From Tsukamurella sp040611135 (GTDB lineage Bacteria; Actinomycetota; Actinomycetes; Mycobacteriales; Mycobacteriaceae): a stretch of DNA of 64,000 nucleotides. The DNA lies in NCBI RefSeq assembly GCF_040611135.1, contig NZ_JBEXNL010000007.1, forward strand, positions 62,001 through 126,000, read 5' to 3'. Under the pieces are notes generated by a model. That model searched no databases. It was not told where the DNA came from and was given only the letters and a program-made list of their open reading frames with translations. Positions 46,744-55,313 of this stretch are shown here, in pieces. How positions within the stretch are numbered: the stretch's first letter is position 1; each line of letters starts with the position of its first letter. The position numbers and the translations under genes were made by a program.

Positions 46744-48936
46744 CTACTCGTAGGTCTCGCCGGCCTCGGCCTTGGCGACCAGCGAGGCGGGCGGGGTGAA
46801 CTGCTCGCCGTACTTGCCGGCAAGGAAGTTCGCCTGCGCGATGAACGCCTTCGGACCCGCGAGGCCCTCGGCGGGCGTGCCCGGCCGGCCCTCGTAAGTG
46901 TTGATGTACTGCAGCACGCCGCCGGTCCAGGCCGGGAAGCCGATGCCGAAGATCGAGCCGATGTTGGCGTCGGCGACGGACGTGAGCACGCCCTCGTCGA
47001 AGCAGCGCACGGTCTCGATCGACTCGATGAAGAGCATGCGCTCCTGGAGCTCGGCGAAGTCCGGCTTCACGGAGCCCGACTTGAAGTGCTCCTGGAAGCC
47101 CGGCCACAGGCCGGTGCGCTTGCCGTCGGCGTAGTCGTAGAAGCCCGCGCCGTCCTTCTTGGAGGTGCGGCCGTTCTCGACCATCCAGTCGACCACGGCG
47201 AAGGCGCCGTGCTGCGGCACGTCCTTGCCCTCCGCCTTGAGCGCGGTCTCGGTGGCGAGGCGGATCTTCTGCATCAGGGTGAGCGTGAGCTCGTCCGTCA
47301 GCTGCAGCGGCGCGGCCGGGTAGCCGGCCTGCTGGCCCGCCTGCTCCAGATACACCGGGTCGACGCCCTCACCGATGGCCGCGAGGGCCTCGTTGATGAA
47401 CGTGCCGATGACGCGGGAGGTGAAGAAGCCGCGACTGTCGTGGACGACGATCGGGGTCTTCTTGATCTGCAGGGTGTAGTCGATCACCTTCGCCAGCACG
47501 GCGTCGGAGGTCTCCTCGCCCTTGATGATCTCCACCAGCGGCATCTTGTCGACGGGGCTGAAGAAGTGGATGCCGATGAAGTCCTCGGACCGCTTGACGC
47601 CCTCGGCGAGGATGGTGATCGGCAGGGTCGACGTGTTGGAGCCGAGGATGGCGTCGGGCTCGACGATGTCCTCGATCTCCTGGAAGACCTTGTTCTTCAC
47701 CTCGACGGACTCGAACGCGGCCTCGATGACGAGGTCGACGCCCGCGAAGTCCTGCGGGTCGATGGTCGGCGTGATGCGGCCGAGCAGCTCGTCGGACTTC
47801 TCCTGCGTGGTGCGGCCCTTGGCCAGCGCCTTCGCCTCGAGCTGCTCCGAGTACGCCTTGCCCCGCTTGGCGGCGTCGAGGTCGATGTCCTTGAGGACGA
47901 CCTCGATGCCGGCCTTCGCCGAGACGTACGCGATGGCCGCGCCCATCATGCCGGCGCCGATGACGCCGACCTTCTTGGCCTGGTACTTCTCGAAGCCGTC
48001 GGGACGCGAGCCGCCGCCGTTGATGTGCTGCAGGTCGAAGAAGAACGCCTTGATCATGTTCTTCGAGACGCTGCCGGTGGCCAGCTTGGTGAAGTAGCGC
48101 GACTCGATCTCGAGGGCGGTGTCGAAGTCGACGTAGGTGCCCTCGAACGCGGCGGCCATGATGGCCTCCGGCGCCGGCATGGGCGCACCCTTGAGCTGCT
48201 TGCGCAGGTTGGCCGGGAACGCCGGGGCGTTCGGGGCCAGCGTCTTGTCGATCGGCGAGCCGCCGGGGATGCGGTGCCCCTTGACGTCCCACGGCTGCGC
48301 CGAGGCCTCGGGATTGGCCTTGATCCACGCCTTCGCGGCCGGGATCAGTTCGTCGACGGTGCCGACCAGGTCGTTCACGAGGCCGGCGGCCTGTGCCTTG
48401 GCCGGAGCCATCTGCTGGCCCTGGAGCAGCACGCCCATCAGGGCACCCTGCAGGCCCAGCATCCGGACGGTGCGGGTCACGCCGCCGCCGCCGGGGAGGA
48501 GGCCGAGGCTGACCTCGGGGAGGCCGATCTTGCTGCCGCGCACGTCCGCCGCGATGCGGTGGTTGGTGGCGAGGGCGATCTCGAGGCCGCCGCCGAGCGC
48601 GGCGCCGTTGATGGCGGCCACGACGGGCTTGGGCAGCTTCTCCAGGCGGCGCAGGTCGCGCTTGACGCCCTGCACCTCGTCGAAGACCTGCTGCGCGTCG
48701 GCCTTGGTGGCCTTGCGGATCTCGGTCAGGTTGCCGCCGGCGAAGAAGGTCTTCTTCGCGGAGGTGATGACGACACCGGTGATGGACTCGACCTCGGCCT
48801 CGAGGCGGTCGACGGTGGCGCGCATGGACGTGCCGTACAGCTCGTTCATGGTGTTCGCGGAGCTGGTCGGGTCGTCCATCGTCAGCGTGACGATGCCGTC
48901 GGCGTCCTGCTCCCAGCGGATCATGTTGTCAGACAT
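46744..48936 (-). CDS. fadB: Fatty-acid oxidation complex alpha subunit (enoyl-CoA hydratase/3-hydroxyacyl-CoA dehydrogenase)
   Basis: A 730-residue bifunctional enzyme. An N-terminal crotonase domain (about 10-200; FAGGNLTEI, GAALGGGLEIALATNH) is followed by an NAD-binding 3-hydroxyacyl-CoA dehydrogenase (GVIGAGMMGAAIAYVSAKAG near 330, then HFFSPVDKMPLVEI) and C-terminal helical repeats. It matches mycobacterial FadB (Rv0860). AGGAG precedes ATG 48936. It lies 34 bp after fadA. Confidence 0.95.
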   Translation of the reverse strand: MSDNMIRWEQDADGIVTLTMDDPTSSANTMNELYGTSMRATVDRLEAEVESITGVVITSAKKTFFAGGNLTEIRKATKADAQQVFDEVQGVKRDLRRLEKLPKPVVAAINGAALGGGLEIALATNHRIAADVRGSKIGLPEVSLGLLPGGGGVTRTVRMLGLQGALMGVLLQGQQMAPAKAQAAGLVNDLVGTVDELIPAAKAWIKANPEASAQPWDVKGHRIPGGSPIDKTLAPNAPAFPANLRKQLKGAPMPAPEAIMAAAFEGTYVDFDTALEIESRYFTKLATGSVSKNMIKAFFFDLQHINGGGSRPDGFEKYQAKKVGVIGAGMMGAAIAYVSAKAGIEVVLKDIDLDAAKRGKAYSEQLEAKALAKGRTTQEKSDELLGRITPTIDPQDFAGVDLVIEAAFESVEVKNKVFQEIEDIVEPDAILGSNTSTLPITILAEGVKRSEDFIGIHFFSPVDKMPLVEIIKGEETSDAVLAKVIDYTLQIKKTPIVVHDSRGFFTSRVIGTFINEALAAIGEGVDPVYLEQAGQQAGYPAAPLQLTDELTLTLMQKIRLATETALKAEGKDVPQHGAFAVVDWMVENGRTSKKDGAGFYDYADGKRTGLWPGFQEHFKSGSVKPDFAELQERMLFIESIETVRCFDEGVLTSVADANIGSIFGIGFPAWTGGVLQYINTYEGRPGTPAEGLAGPKAFIAQANFLAGKYGEQFTPPASLVAKAEAGETYE

Positions 48937-48970
48937 GTTTTCTTCAGTCTCCTGTTGTTCCGGCGGGCGA

Positions 48971-50182
48971 TCAGACGCGCTCGATGATGGTGGCCGAGCC
49001 CATGCCGCCGGCGATGCACAGCGTGATGAGGCCGTAGCGGCCCCCGGTGCGCTCCAGCTCGTCGAGCACGGTGCCCACCAGCATGGCGCCGGTGGCGCCG
49101 AGGGGGTGGCCCAGCGCGATGGCGCCGCCGTTGACGTTGACCTGCTCGCGATCGAGCTTGAAGTCCTTCATCCACTTGAGCACGACCGACGCGAAGGCCT
49201 CGTTGAGCTCCCAGACGTCGATGTCGCCGGGGGTCAGGCCGGCCTTGGCGAGCACCTTTTCGGTGGCCGGCGTGGGGCCGGTCAGCATGATCGTGGGGTC
49301 GGCGCCCGTCGACGCGGTGGCGACGATGCGGCCGCGCGGGGTCAGGCCCGCCTTCTTGCCGCCGGCCTCGTTGCCCACCAGGACCAGCGCGGCACCGTCG
49401 ACGATGCCCGAGCTGTTGCCACCGGTGTGGACGTGGTTGATCTTCTCGACCGTGTTGTACTTCTGCAGCGCGACGGCGTCGAAGCCGCCCATCTCGCCGA
49501 TCACGGTGAACGCGGGGCGCAGCTTGCCCAGGTCGGCCGCGGTGGTGCCGGGGCGACGGTGCTCGTCGTTGTCGAGCACGACGAGGCCGTTCTGATCCTT
49601 GACCGGCACGACGGACTTGGCGAAGCGGCCCTCGTCCCACGCCTTGGCGGCGAGGTCCTGCGACTGCGCGGAGTACTGGTCGACGTCCTCGCGGGAGAAG
49701 CCCTCGATGGTGGCGATCAGGTCGGCACCGATGCCCTGGGGCGCGATGTAGTTGTCGTAGCTGTACTGCGGGTCGTAGAACAGCGCGCCGAAGTCGGAGC
49801 CCATGGGGACGCGCGACATCGACTCCACGCCGCCGGCGAGGACGAGGTCGTCACCGAGGGCCGAGCCGACCTTCTGCGCCGCCATGTTCGTGGCCTCGAG
49901 GCCCGAGGCGCAGAAGCGGTTGATCTGCACGCCCGCGACGGTGTCCGGCAGGCCGGCCACGATGGAGGCGGTGCGGGCGATGTCGGCGCCCTGCTCGCCC
50001 ACGGGCGAGACCACGCCGAGCACGATGTCGTCGATCGACGCCGGGTCCAGGTTCTCGTTGCGGTTCTTGATCTCGTCGATCAGGCCGACCACCAGGTCGG
50101 TGGGCTTGATCGCGGTCAGCGAGCCGTTCTTGAGCTTGCCACGGGGCGTGCGGATCGCCTCGTAGATGAATGCGTCAGACAC
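48971..50182 (-). CDS. fadA: Acetyl-CoA acyltransferase (beta-oxidation thiolase)
   Basis: A 403-residue thiolase. The nucleophile Cys lies in NRFCASGLEATNMAAQKVGS, with NEAFASV, GGAIALGHPLGATGA and the second active-site Cys in LCIAGGMG. It forms the trifunctional beta-oxidation complex with FadB, as Rv0859-Rv0860 do. The start is GTG 50182 with GAAAGG upstream. It is transcribed from a promoter shared with the divergent tandem TetR gene. Confidence 0.95.
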   Translation of the reverse strand: MSDAFIYEAIRTPRGKLKNGSLTAIKPTDLVVGLIDEIKNRNENLDPASIDDIVLGVVSPVGEQGADIARTASIVAGLPDTVAGVQINRFCASGLEATNMAAQKVGSALGDDLVLAGGVESMSRVPMGSDFGALFYDPQYSYDNYIAPQGIGADLIATIEGFSREDVDQYSAQSQDLAAKAWDEGRFAKSVVPVKDQNGLVVLDNDEHRRPGTTAADLGKLRPAFTVIGEMGGFDAVALQKYNTVEKINHVHTGGNSSGIVDGAALVLVGNEAGGKKAGLTPRGRIVATASTGADPTIMLTGPTPATEKVLAKAGLTPGDIDVWELNEAFASVVLKWMKDFKLDREQVNVNGGAIALGHPLGATGAMLVGTVLDELERTGGRYGLITLCIAGGMGSATIIERV

Positions 50183-50248
50183 TTGGTCTTCCCGTCCTTT
50201 CGAAGAAGGTGTTCCCGGCCCCCGTGGATACCACGGAGCCCGTCACCC

Positions 50249-50304
50249 CTACAGGCTAACCGTCTGTAGCTTAATTGGAAAGAGATGCATGTAGATGGCT
50301 ACAT
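50249..50304. promoter_or_regulatory. Compound operator between fadA and the tandem TetR gene
   Basis: Two perfect inverted repeats share the half-site TGTAG/CTACA: CTACAG-N9-CTGTAG (50249-50269) and ATGTAG-N4-CTACAT (50289-50304). Four half-sites within 56 bp fit a regulator with two DNA-binding domains. The TATCGT hexamer at about 50323 may be the -10 of the regulator gene. Confidence 0.6.
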
Positions 50305-50338
50305 CACACCAGGATCGTGGGCTATCGTGACGTTAACC

Positions 50339-51535
50339 ATGGCTACTCCGACCACGCGCCTGCGTCCCGCCGAGCGGCGTCGACAACTCGTCGACGTCGC
50401 CACCGGCCTGTTCCTCGACCGCGGGTACGGGAACGTGTCGGTGTCGGACATCGCGCGCGCCGCGGGGATCAGCGGCCCCAGCGTGTACCGGCACTTCCCG
50501 GACAAGGAGTCGATCCTCGCCGCCGCCATGCGCTCGGCGGTGGACGAGATGTCGGCCACCACCGAGCGGGTCCTGGCCCGGCCCGGCGCCACGTTCGACG
50601 ACCTCTCCTCGGCGGTCTTCGCCATGGCCGTCTCGACCCCGGGGCCACTCGCCCTGTGGCGCTGGAACCGGCGCCACCTCACCGCGGAGCAGGCGGGGGA
50701 GATGATCGCCGCGAGCGAGTCCGTCCTCGGTTCCTGGACCGAGGTATTGCGCCGCGACCATCCCGAGATCACCGACGACGACGCCCGCGTCCTGACCTGG
50801 GCCGTCCTCGCCGTCGGCGGATCCGTGCCGCCGAGCCGGGGCCGCATCGGCATCCGCCGCTACCGCGCCGATCTCGAGACGATCGCACAGCGGGTGCTGC
50901 GCGCGGCACCGTCGAAGGCCCCGGTCCTGCCCGCTCCGCCCGCGCGTCGCGCCCCCGTACTGCGCAGCGACGAGATCCTCGACGCCGCGTCCGAGCTCTT
51001 CTTCTCCCGCGGATACAGCACGGTGAGCATGGACGACATCGGTGCGGCCGTGGGCATTTCGGGTCCCAGCGTGTACGGTCACTTCCCCTCGAAGGGGTCC
51101 ATCCTGGTGGGCGTCGTCGGCCGCGCACGCGCCGCGCTCGAGATCGGCGTCATCGGTGCAGCCGGGGTGTCCGACGGTGACCCCGCCGTCGAGTTGCGCT
51201 CGCTGGTCCGGTCGTACGCCGCGAACCTCGTGACCTCCACCGACCTCGCCGTCGCGTTCACCGTCGGGCGCGAGGTGGTCATCGAGTCGGGCGGCGAGGC
51301 GCTGCTCGCCGCGCAGAAGGCGTACGTGGCGCGCTGGGTGGCGCTCCTCGCGGCCGCGGCGGACCGCGACCGGCCCGCAGGGACCGACGGTGCGCTCGAC
51401 GCGGCGGGGGCTCGGATCGCCGTGGGCGCCGCGATGACCATCGCCAACGACTTCGCCCGCACCCGCCGTCTGCGCCGCCGACCGAGGTTCTACGACGAGC
51501 TGGTCTTCCTCGTCGACGCAGCCCTCGGCCTCTGA
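50339..51535 (+). CDS. Tandem (double-domain) TetR-family regulator of fadBA
   Basis: A 398-residue protein with two TetR units: the first helix-turn-helix near residues 10-55 (SVSDIARAAGISGPSVYRHF), the second near 205-250 (SMDDIGAAVGISGPSVYGHF). The two recognition helices are almost identical (GISGPSVY), so both halves may read the same half-site. It is divergent from fadA and probably represses fadBA, releasing on long-chain acyl-CoA. ATG at 50339 is chosen; an earlier ATG at 50285 lies inside the operator region. Confidence 0.87.
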   Translation: MATPTTRLRPAERRRQLVDVATGLFLDRGYGNVSVSDIARAAGISGPSVYRHFPDKESILAAAMRSAVDEMSATTERVLARPGATFDDLSSAVFAMAVSTPGPLALWRWNRRHLTAEQAGEMIAASESVLGSWTEVLRRDHPEITDDDARVLTWAVLAVGGSVPPSRGRIGIRRYRADLETIAQRVLRAAPSKAPVLPAPPARRAPVLRSDEILDAASELFFSRGYSTVSMDDIGAAVGISGPSVYGHFPSKGSILVGVVGRARAALEIGVIGAAGVSDGDPAVELRSLVRSYAANLVTSTDLAVAFTVGREVVIESGGEALLAAQKAYVARWVALLAAAADRDRPAGTDGALDAAGARIAVGAAMTIANDFARTRRLRRRPRFYDELVFLVDAALGL

Positions 51536-51725
51536 TCGGCCACCCGTCCGGTTCACCCTGTCGGCGAACCGACGACGAGCGCCGAGGTTCCGGTCATCGC
51601 ACGGTCGATCAGTCGACGCCTGATACGATTTGTCCGAGTTTCGCGCCTTCCGTGGAGACACACGGAAGGCCGCGGTTCGCGTGGCGGCGGGCGTGCCGCG
51701 ACGACGACGGGCAAAGGTAGGGCGT

Positions 51726-52716
51726 ATGGGCGGTTTGGTACTGCTCGAGCCCGAGGTCGCCCCCAGCTTCCCGGGCCTGGGTGGAACGCGGCGCGCGCGA
51801 CTACATCAGCGGCGTGTTCAGCGGACTGCGGGCGACCCTCGGACGCGGTACGCCGGCACTGCCCAGGCGGCCGAGACGCCCTACGCCATCCCCAACGGGA
51901 ATCTGGGCATCCCCGCGTACGGCGAGACCAAGGTCGTCAACGACGCGATCAAGACCACGCACGACGCCGCGACGCAGGCGATGGCGGTCACCGTCGGGAA
52001 GTCGGCGACGCTGACGGTCCTCGCCCGCAACGCCGTCACCTCCGCGGTCGAACTCTTCAACGGCACCGCCATGACCCTCGTCGAGGACGACTACATGGGG
52101 CTCTACGGCGCCGCAGGGCTGGCCCATCGAACAGGCACGCAACGCCGTCGCGCAACTCCTCGCCCTCCAATCCCAACCGGGCGGACTCCAGGTCTACCCC
52201 TCGTGGTTCGTCGGCCCGATCCCGCCCGGCGCGATCCGCACACCTGCGCCGGGCCGCACGAGCGTCCCCCCAGGCACGACCACCGTGCCGGAGACGCCCT
52301 ACGACTGGGCGAGCGCCGCGGTGACGGCGGCGACCGGGGGCGGCGAAGCAGGTGCGACGAAGATCGTCGAGCATGCGACCCCAGGCCGGCACGGCATCCC
52401 CTTGGGCGGAGCGTCGGCCCCGAGCGTGGCCGCCGCGGGAAAATTCCTCGCCCGGGCGAATTTCGTGACCGGTGCCGCGGCAACGGTGTACGGCGGGGTC
52501 AACGACTACCAGAACGGCAAAACCTCTGGGTCGCAAGCGATTACCCAAACTGTGGGCTCGCTGGGTGGCGGTATCGCCGGGGGCGCACTCGCTGGCGCCG
52601 CGGTCGGCTCCTTCGCCGGCCCCGTGGGCACGGCGGTCGGCGCAGGGATCGGCGCGGTGATCGGTAGCGAAGTGGGTAAGAGCTTGGGCAAGATGGTCGG
52701 CGGATGGTTCGAGTGA
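51726..52716 (+). pseudogene. Glycine-zipper protein gene broken by three frameshifts
   Basis: One protein can be pieced together across three frame changes. It starts MGGLVLLEPEVAPSF, shifts near 51770 to WVERGARDYISGVFSGLRAT, shifts back near 51840 to QAAETPYAIPNGNLGIPAYG, and shifts again near 52115 to WPIEQARNAVAQLLALQS, running to the stop at 52716. Two shifts are extra Gs in GGG runs; one is a missing base. The C-terminus is a glycine-zipper membrane stretch (GGGIAGGALAGAAVGSFAG). No family is recognised; it resembles membrane-active effector or pore-like proteins. It may be a decayed gene or a site of sequencing error. Confidence 0.6.
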
Positions 52717-52772
52717 CCGACGACGATCGCCGCGGCTCCGGATGCCGCCGCATCGACTACCGCCGAGGAGCG

Positions 52773-52958
52773 ATGATGTCCGGCAGGTTCCGGTCCCGAC
52801 CGCGACACGGCAAGCCGTGGAGCTGGTCGCAGCGACCCCTGGTCGACCCCTCATGGACACTGTTCCTCAAGGAGCGCCTCATCGCTGTCGCCTTCATCGG
52901 AGTCGGGTTCGCCGTGGGCGTGCCGATCGGCCGACTCATCGCCGCCGTCCTGCTCTGA
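52773..52958 (+). CDS. Small single-pass membrane protein (61 aa)
   Basis: A basic N-terminus (SGRFRSRPRHGKPWSWSQRP) is followed by one hydrophobic helix (LIAVAFIGVGFAVGVPIGRL). ATG at 52773 has GAGGAG close by. It lies 56 bp after the glycine-zipper gene and 29 bp before another small membrane protein. Function unknown; it may accompany the glycine-zipper gene, for example as an immunity or partner protein, but nothing proves it. Confidence 0.5.
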   Translation: MMSGRFRSRPRHGKPWSWSQRPLVDPSWTLFLKERLIAVAFIGVGFAVGVPIGRLIAAVLL

Positions 52959-52987
52959 TTCGCCCGAACACGAGAGGCCTTCCGACG

Positions 52988-53077
52988 ATGTTCCGCTCCT
53001 CGCTGCGGTTGTTCGCCCTCTACGGCCTGGTCATCGGGCTGGTCGCCGGCATCTGGGTCGGCGTCATCACCGCCTGA
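52988..53077 (+). CDS. Tiny membrane peptide (29 aa)
   Basis: A 29-residue open frame, almost entirely one hydrophobic helix (LRLFALYGLVIGLVAGIWVG). It follows the 61-residue protein by 29 bp. The ribosome site is weak. Its hydrophobicity and position suggest a real small protein, but chance cannot be excluded. Confidence 0.35.
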   Translation: MFRSSLRLFALYGLVIGLVAGIWVGVITA

Positions 53078-53138
53078 CATCGGTCGCGGGCATCGACGCG
53101 CCGCCGGGCTTCTGACTGAGCGCCGGTACATTCTTCGC

Positions 53139-53948
53139 ATGTCCCTCGCGAATGGGAACGGGCCGGCGACGCCGCCGACCGGCAACCGTAGGCAGCTCGT
53201 CGTCGCCCTCGCGATCGCCGCCGTGGCGATCCTCGTGGCGGTGATCGCCATCGTCGCAGTGTCAGTCGGTTCCGACGACTCGTCCGGCCCCGCGGCCGGC
53301 CCCGCCGCTGCAGCGTCGACGCCCGCGGCCGCCGCCGTGGCGGCCGGTAGCCGGGAGACCAACCTCGTCGCTCCTGTGGTGTCGTTGTTCCCGACCGCCG
53401 CGCGGATCGCGGAGGCCACCGGCATCGACTACGCCGGCATCACCCCCATCGACCTCTCCGGCACCGGGGCGTCGAACTCGACCGCCTGGAGCGCGGTGCC
53501 CGAGCGATGCAACGACGCCAGCACGTCATCCCAGGCGATCTGGGCAGGAGCACAGCAGCGGATCGTCGTACAGTCGGGTCAGACCGCCGCGAACACGTCG
53601 ACCAATCTCCTCGGTATCACCATCGGCACGTTCGCCGACTCGACCACCGCAGCTTCCGTCTACCAGAGTGTGCGCGACGCCGTCGTCTCCTGTGGGCCGG
53701 AGTTCAGGATCGGTCCGCCGGAGCGCCGATGGACGATGTACCACCAGGAGCTCTGGCCAGGACGAACGGCGCGCGTCACCTGGACGCAGGGGGCCGAGTC
53801 CGCCTATAGGACCAAGCTCCTCTCCGCCGCTGCGGTCTACGGAAACGCAGTCGTGCTCGCATACACCTCGCGCGACTACACTCGCTCCGTCCCCGACGAC
53901 GCGATGGATCGCATCGTGAACGCGGTGCTCGCGAACGCGGCGCGCTGA
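53139..53948 (+). CDS. Membrane-anchored PknH-like sensor-domain protein
   Basis: A 269-residue protein. A short cytosolic N-terminus, one transmembrane helix (about residues 19-43) and an Ala/Pro linker precede an extracellular domain resembling the PknH sensor domain (TGIDYAGITPIDLSG, then TAASVYQSVRDAVVSCGPEF). Two Cys, in PERCNDAS and VVSCGPEF, can form the disulfide known for that fold. There is no kinase domain. It may be a lipoprotein-like or decoy sensor; the ligand is unknown. Confidence 0.7.
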   Translation: MSLANGNGPATPPTGNRRQLVVALAIAAVAILVAVIAIVAVSVGSDDSSGPAAGPAAAASTPAAAAVAAGSRETNLVAPVVSLFPTAARIAEATGIDYAGITPIDLSGTGASNSTAWSAVPERCNDASTSSQAIWAGAQQRIVVQSGQTAANTSTNLLGITIGTFADSTTAASVYQSVRDAVVSCGPEFRIGPPERRWTMYHQELWPGRTARVTWTQGAESAYRTKLLSAAAVYGNAVVLAYTSRDYTRSVPDDAMDRIVNAVLANAAR

Positions 53949-53991
53949 CGGTTCGTATTACCGCCCGGGTCGACCGCGGCGTACCGCGGAA

Positions 53992-54648
53992 TCACCACCC
54001 GTTGACGTGCAGCACTGTGTCCAGCGGGGCACGCTTGGCGAGCTTGAAATCGGTGCCCTTCGTGTACGCGACGGGCATGAGCACGCCCTGGCGAACGCTC
54101 GCCGGGATACCCAGAGCATCGGCGATCTCGCGTTCGTACTCGAGATGCAGTGAAGTCCAGGCGGATCCGAGGCCGCGTTCGCGCAGCGCCAGCGCGAGAC
54201 TCCAGGCGGCGGGGAGCAGCGAGCCCCACAGCCCGGCCTGGTTGCCGGCGGGCAGTTCGCCGCCGGGCACATGGATCGCGCCGATCACCAGCGCGGGGAC
54301 CTGCTCCATGATCTCCGCCAGGTAGGTGGCCGACGAGGCGACCTTCTCAGCGGTCTCGAGGTCCTTCGGCGGCTTCGCGGCCCGCGCGGCCGCACCGGCC
54401 TCGGCGTACGCGAAGTAGGACGTGCGGTAGTACTCGGCGACGATCTTCTTAGGCTCGGGGTCCGTCAGCACGATCCAGTGCCAGCCCTGCGCATTGCTGC
54501 CCGACGGGGCCTGCAGCGCCACCTCGAGCGCGTCGGTGATCACGCCGAGCGGAACCTCCCGCTCCAGATCGAGACGCTTGCGCACGGACCGGGTGGTGGT
54601 CAGTACCTCATCGGCGGACAGGTCGAGATGCGGGAAGTCGAGGGCCAT
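53992..54648 (-). CDS. Nitroreductase-family flavoprotein
   Basis: A 218-residue NAD(P)H-dependent FMN enzyme. The N-terminal TTRSVRKRLDLEREVP and APSGSNAQGWHWIVLTDPEP bind FMN; LGSAWTSLHL and the C-terminal KGTDFKLAKRAPLD complete the fold. The substrate is unknown. It starts 8 bp after the DUF6319-like gene, so it is probably the last gene of the ESX-linked operon. Confidence 0.87.
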   Translation of the reverse strand: MALDFPHLDLSADEVLTTTRSVRKRLDLEREVPLGVITDALEVALQAPSGSNAQGWHWIVLTDPEPKKIVAEYYRTSYFAYAEAGAAARAAKPPKDLETAEKVASSATYLAEIMEQVPALVIGAIHVPGGELPAGNQAGLWGSLLPAAWSLALALRERGLGSAWTSLHLEYEREIADALGIPASVRQGVLMPVAYTKGTDFKLAKRAPLDTVLHVNGW

Positions 54649-54656
54649 GCCCCACT

Positions 54657-55313
54657 CTAACGAGCGCGCCCCGGCGTCGCATTCCCCCGCTTGGCGCGGT
54701 CGAGGGTGGCCAGCGACCTCTTGGCGGCCGCCAGTTCGGCCTGCAGCGCCGCCACCTTGTCGGCCGCGGCGTCGCGGGCTGCGGACAGCACCTCGTCGAC
54801 GGCGGCGCGTGCTTCCTTGTCGCCGAGGCCCGCGAGGGCCTTGTGCACGGCGGGCAGGGCGATGCCTGACGCACCGGCCGGCTTCTGCGCGTTCCGCGTC
54901 ACCTTGAGCGAGGCGGTGTTGTCGGCGCCGACGTGCAGCGTGATCGTCACCGACCGCGCCGCCTTGGGCGCGGGCGTCCCCGGGCGCCCGCCCGACGGTG
55001 CGCCACCCGCCGCCGGGCCCGACGGTGCCGCGGGCGCCGACCCGGCGGCGACCGCCTTCTTCGGCGCTCGCTTGACCGGCTTCGGCTGCTTCGTCGACCG
55101 CAGTTCCCGTGCCTCGTAGGGCAACTGGTCGTCCACGCCGGTCGGCTTCACCGTCACCGTGGCACCGTCGACCTCGAGGACCCGGGCCGACGCGCCGGCG
55201 GCGAGGCCGAGGCTGGGGACGGCCTCGACCAGGTACACGAGCGGCTTCCTACCTTCGGCGAGCGCCGCCGCGTAGCGGGTGAGGTCGTCCTCGGTGAGCG
55301 TCTGCTCGGCCAT
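54657..55313 (-). CDS. DUF6319-like hypothetical protein
   Basis: A 218-residue protein. The N-terminal alpha/beta part (EDDLTRYAAALAEGRKPLVY) is followed by a Pro/Ala/Lys-rich linker (about 75-120), a beta segment (SVTITLHVGADNTASLKVTR) and a long coiled-coil-like helix near the end. No enzyme motif is visible. Its ATG follows the stop of the kinase gene with no gap. Confidence 0.65.
   Translation of the reverse strand: MAEQTLTEDDLTRYAAALAEGRKPLVYLVEAVPSLGLAAGASARVLEVDGATVTVKPTGVDDQLPYEARELRSTKQPKPVKRAPKKAVAAGSAPAAPSGPAAGGAPSGGRPGTPAPKAARSVTITLHVGADNTASLKVTRNAQKPAGASGIALPAVHKALAGLGDKEARAAVDEVLSAARDAAADKVAALQAELAAAKRSLATLDRAKRGNATPGRAR

Noticed and set aside
46401..46753. Small open frames in the region between the ANTAR gene and fadB
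   Set aside because: No ribosome sites or family resemblance, and they run through two terminator hairpins.
50264..50290. tRNA-like string (GTAGCTTAATTGGAAAGAG) near the fadA promoter
   Set aside because: It looks like a tRNA D-arm, but no acceptor stem, anticodon arm or GGTTCGAATCC T-arm follows; it fits better as part of the operator region.
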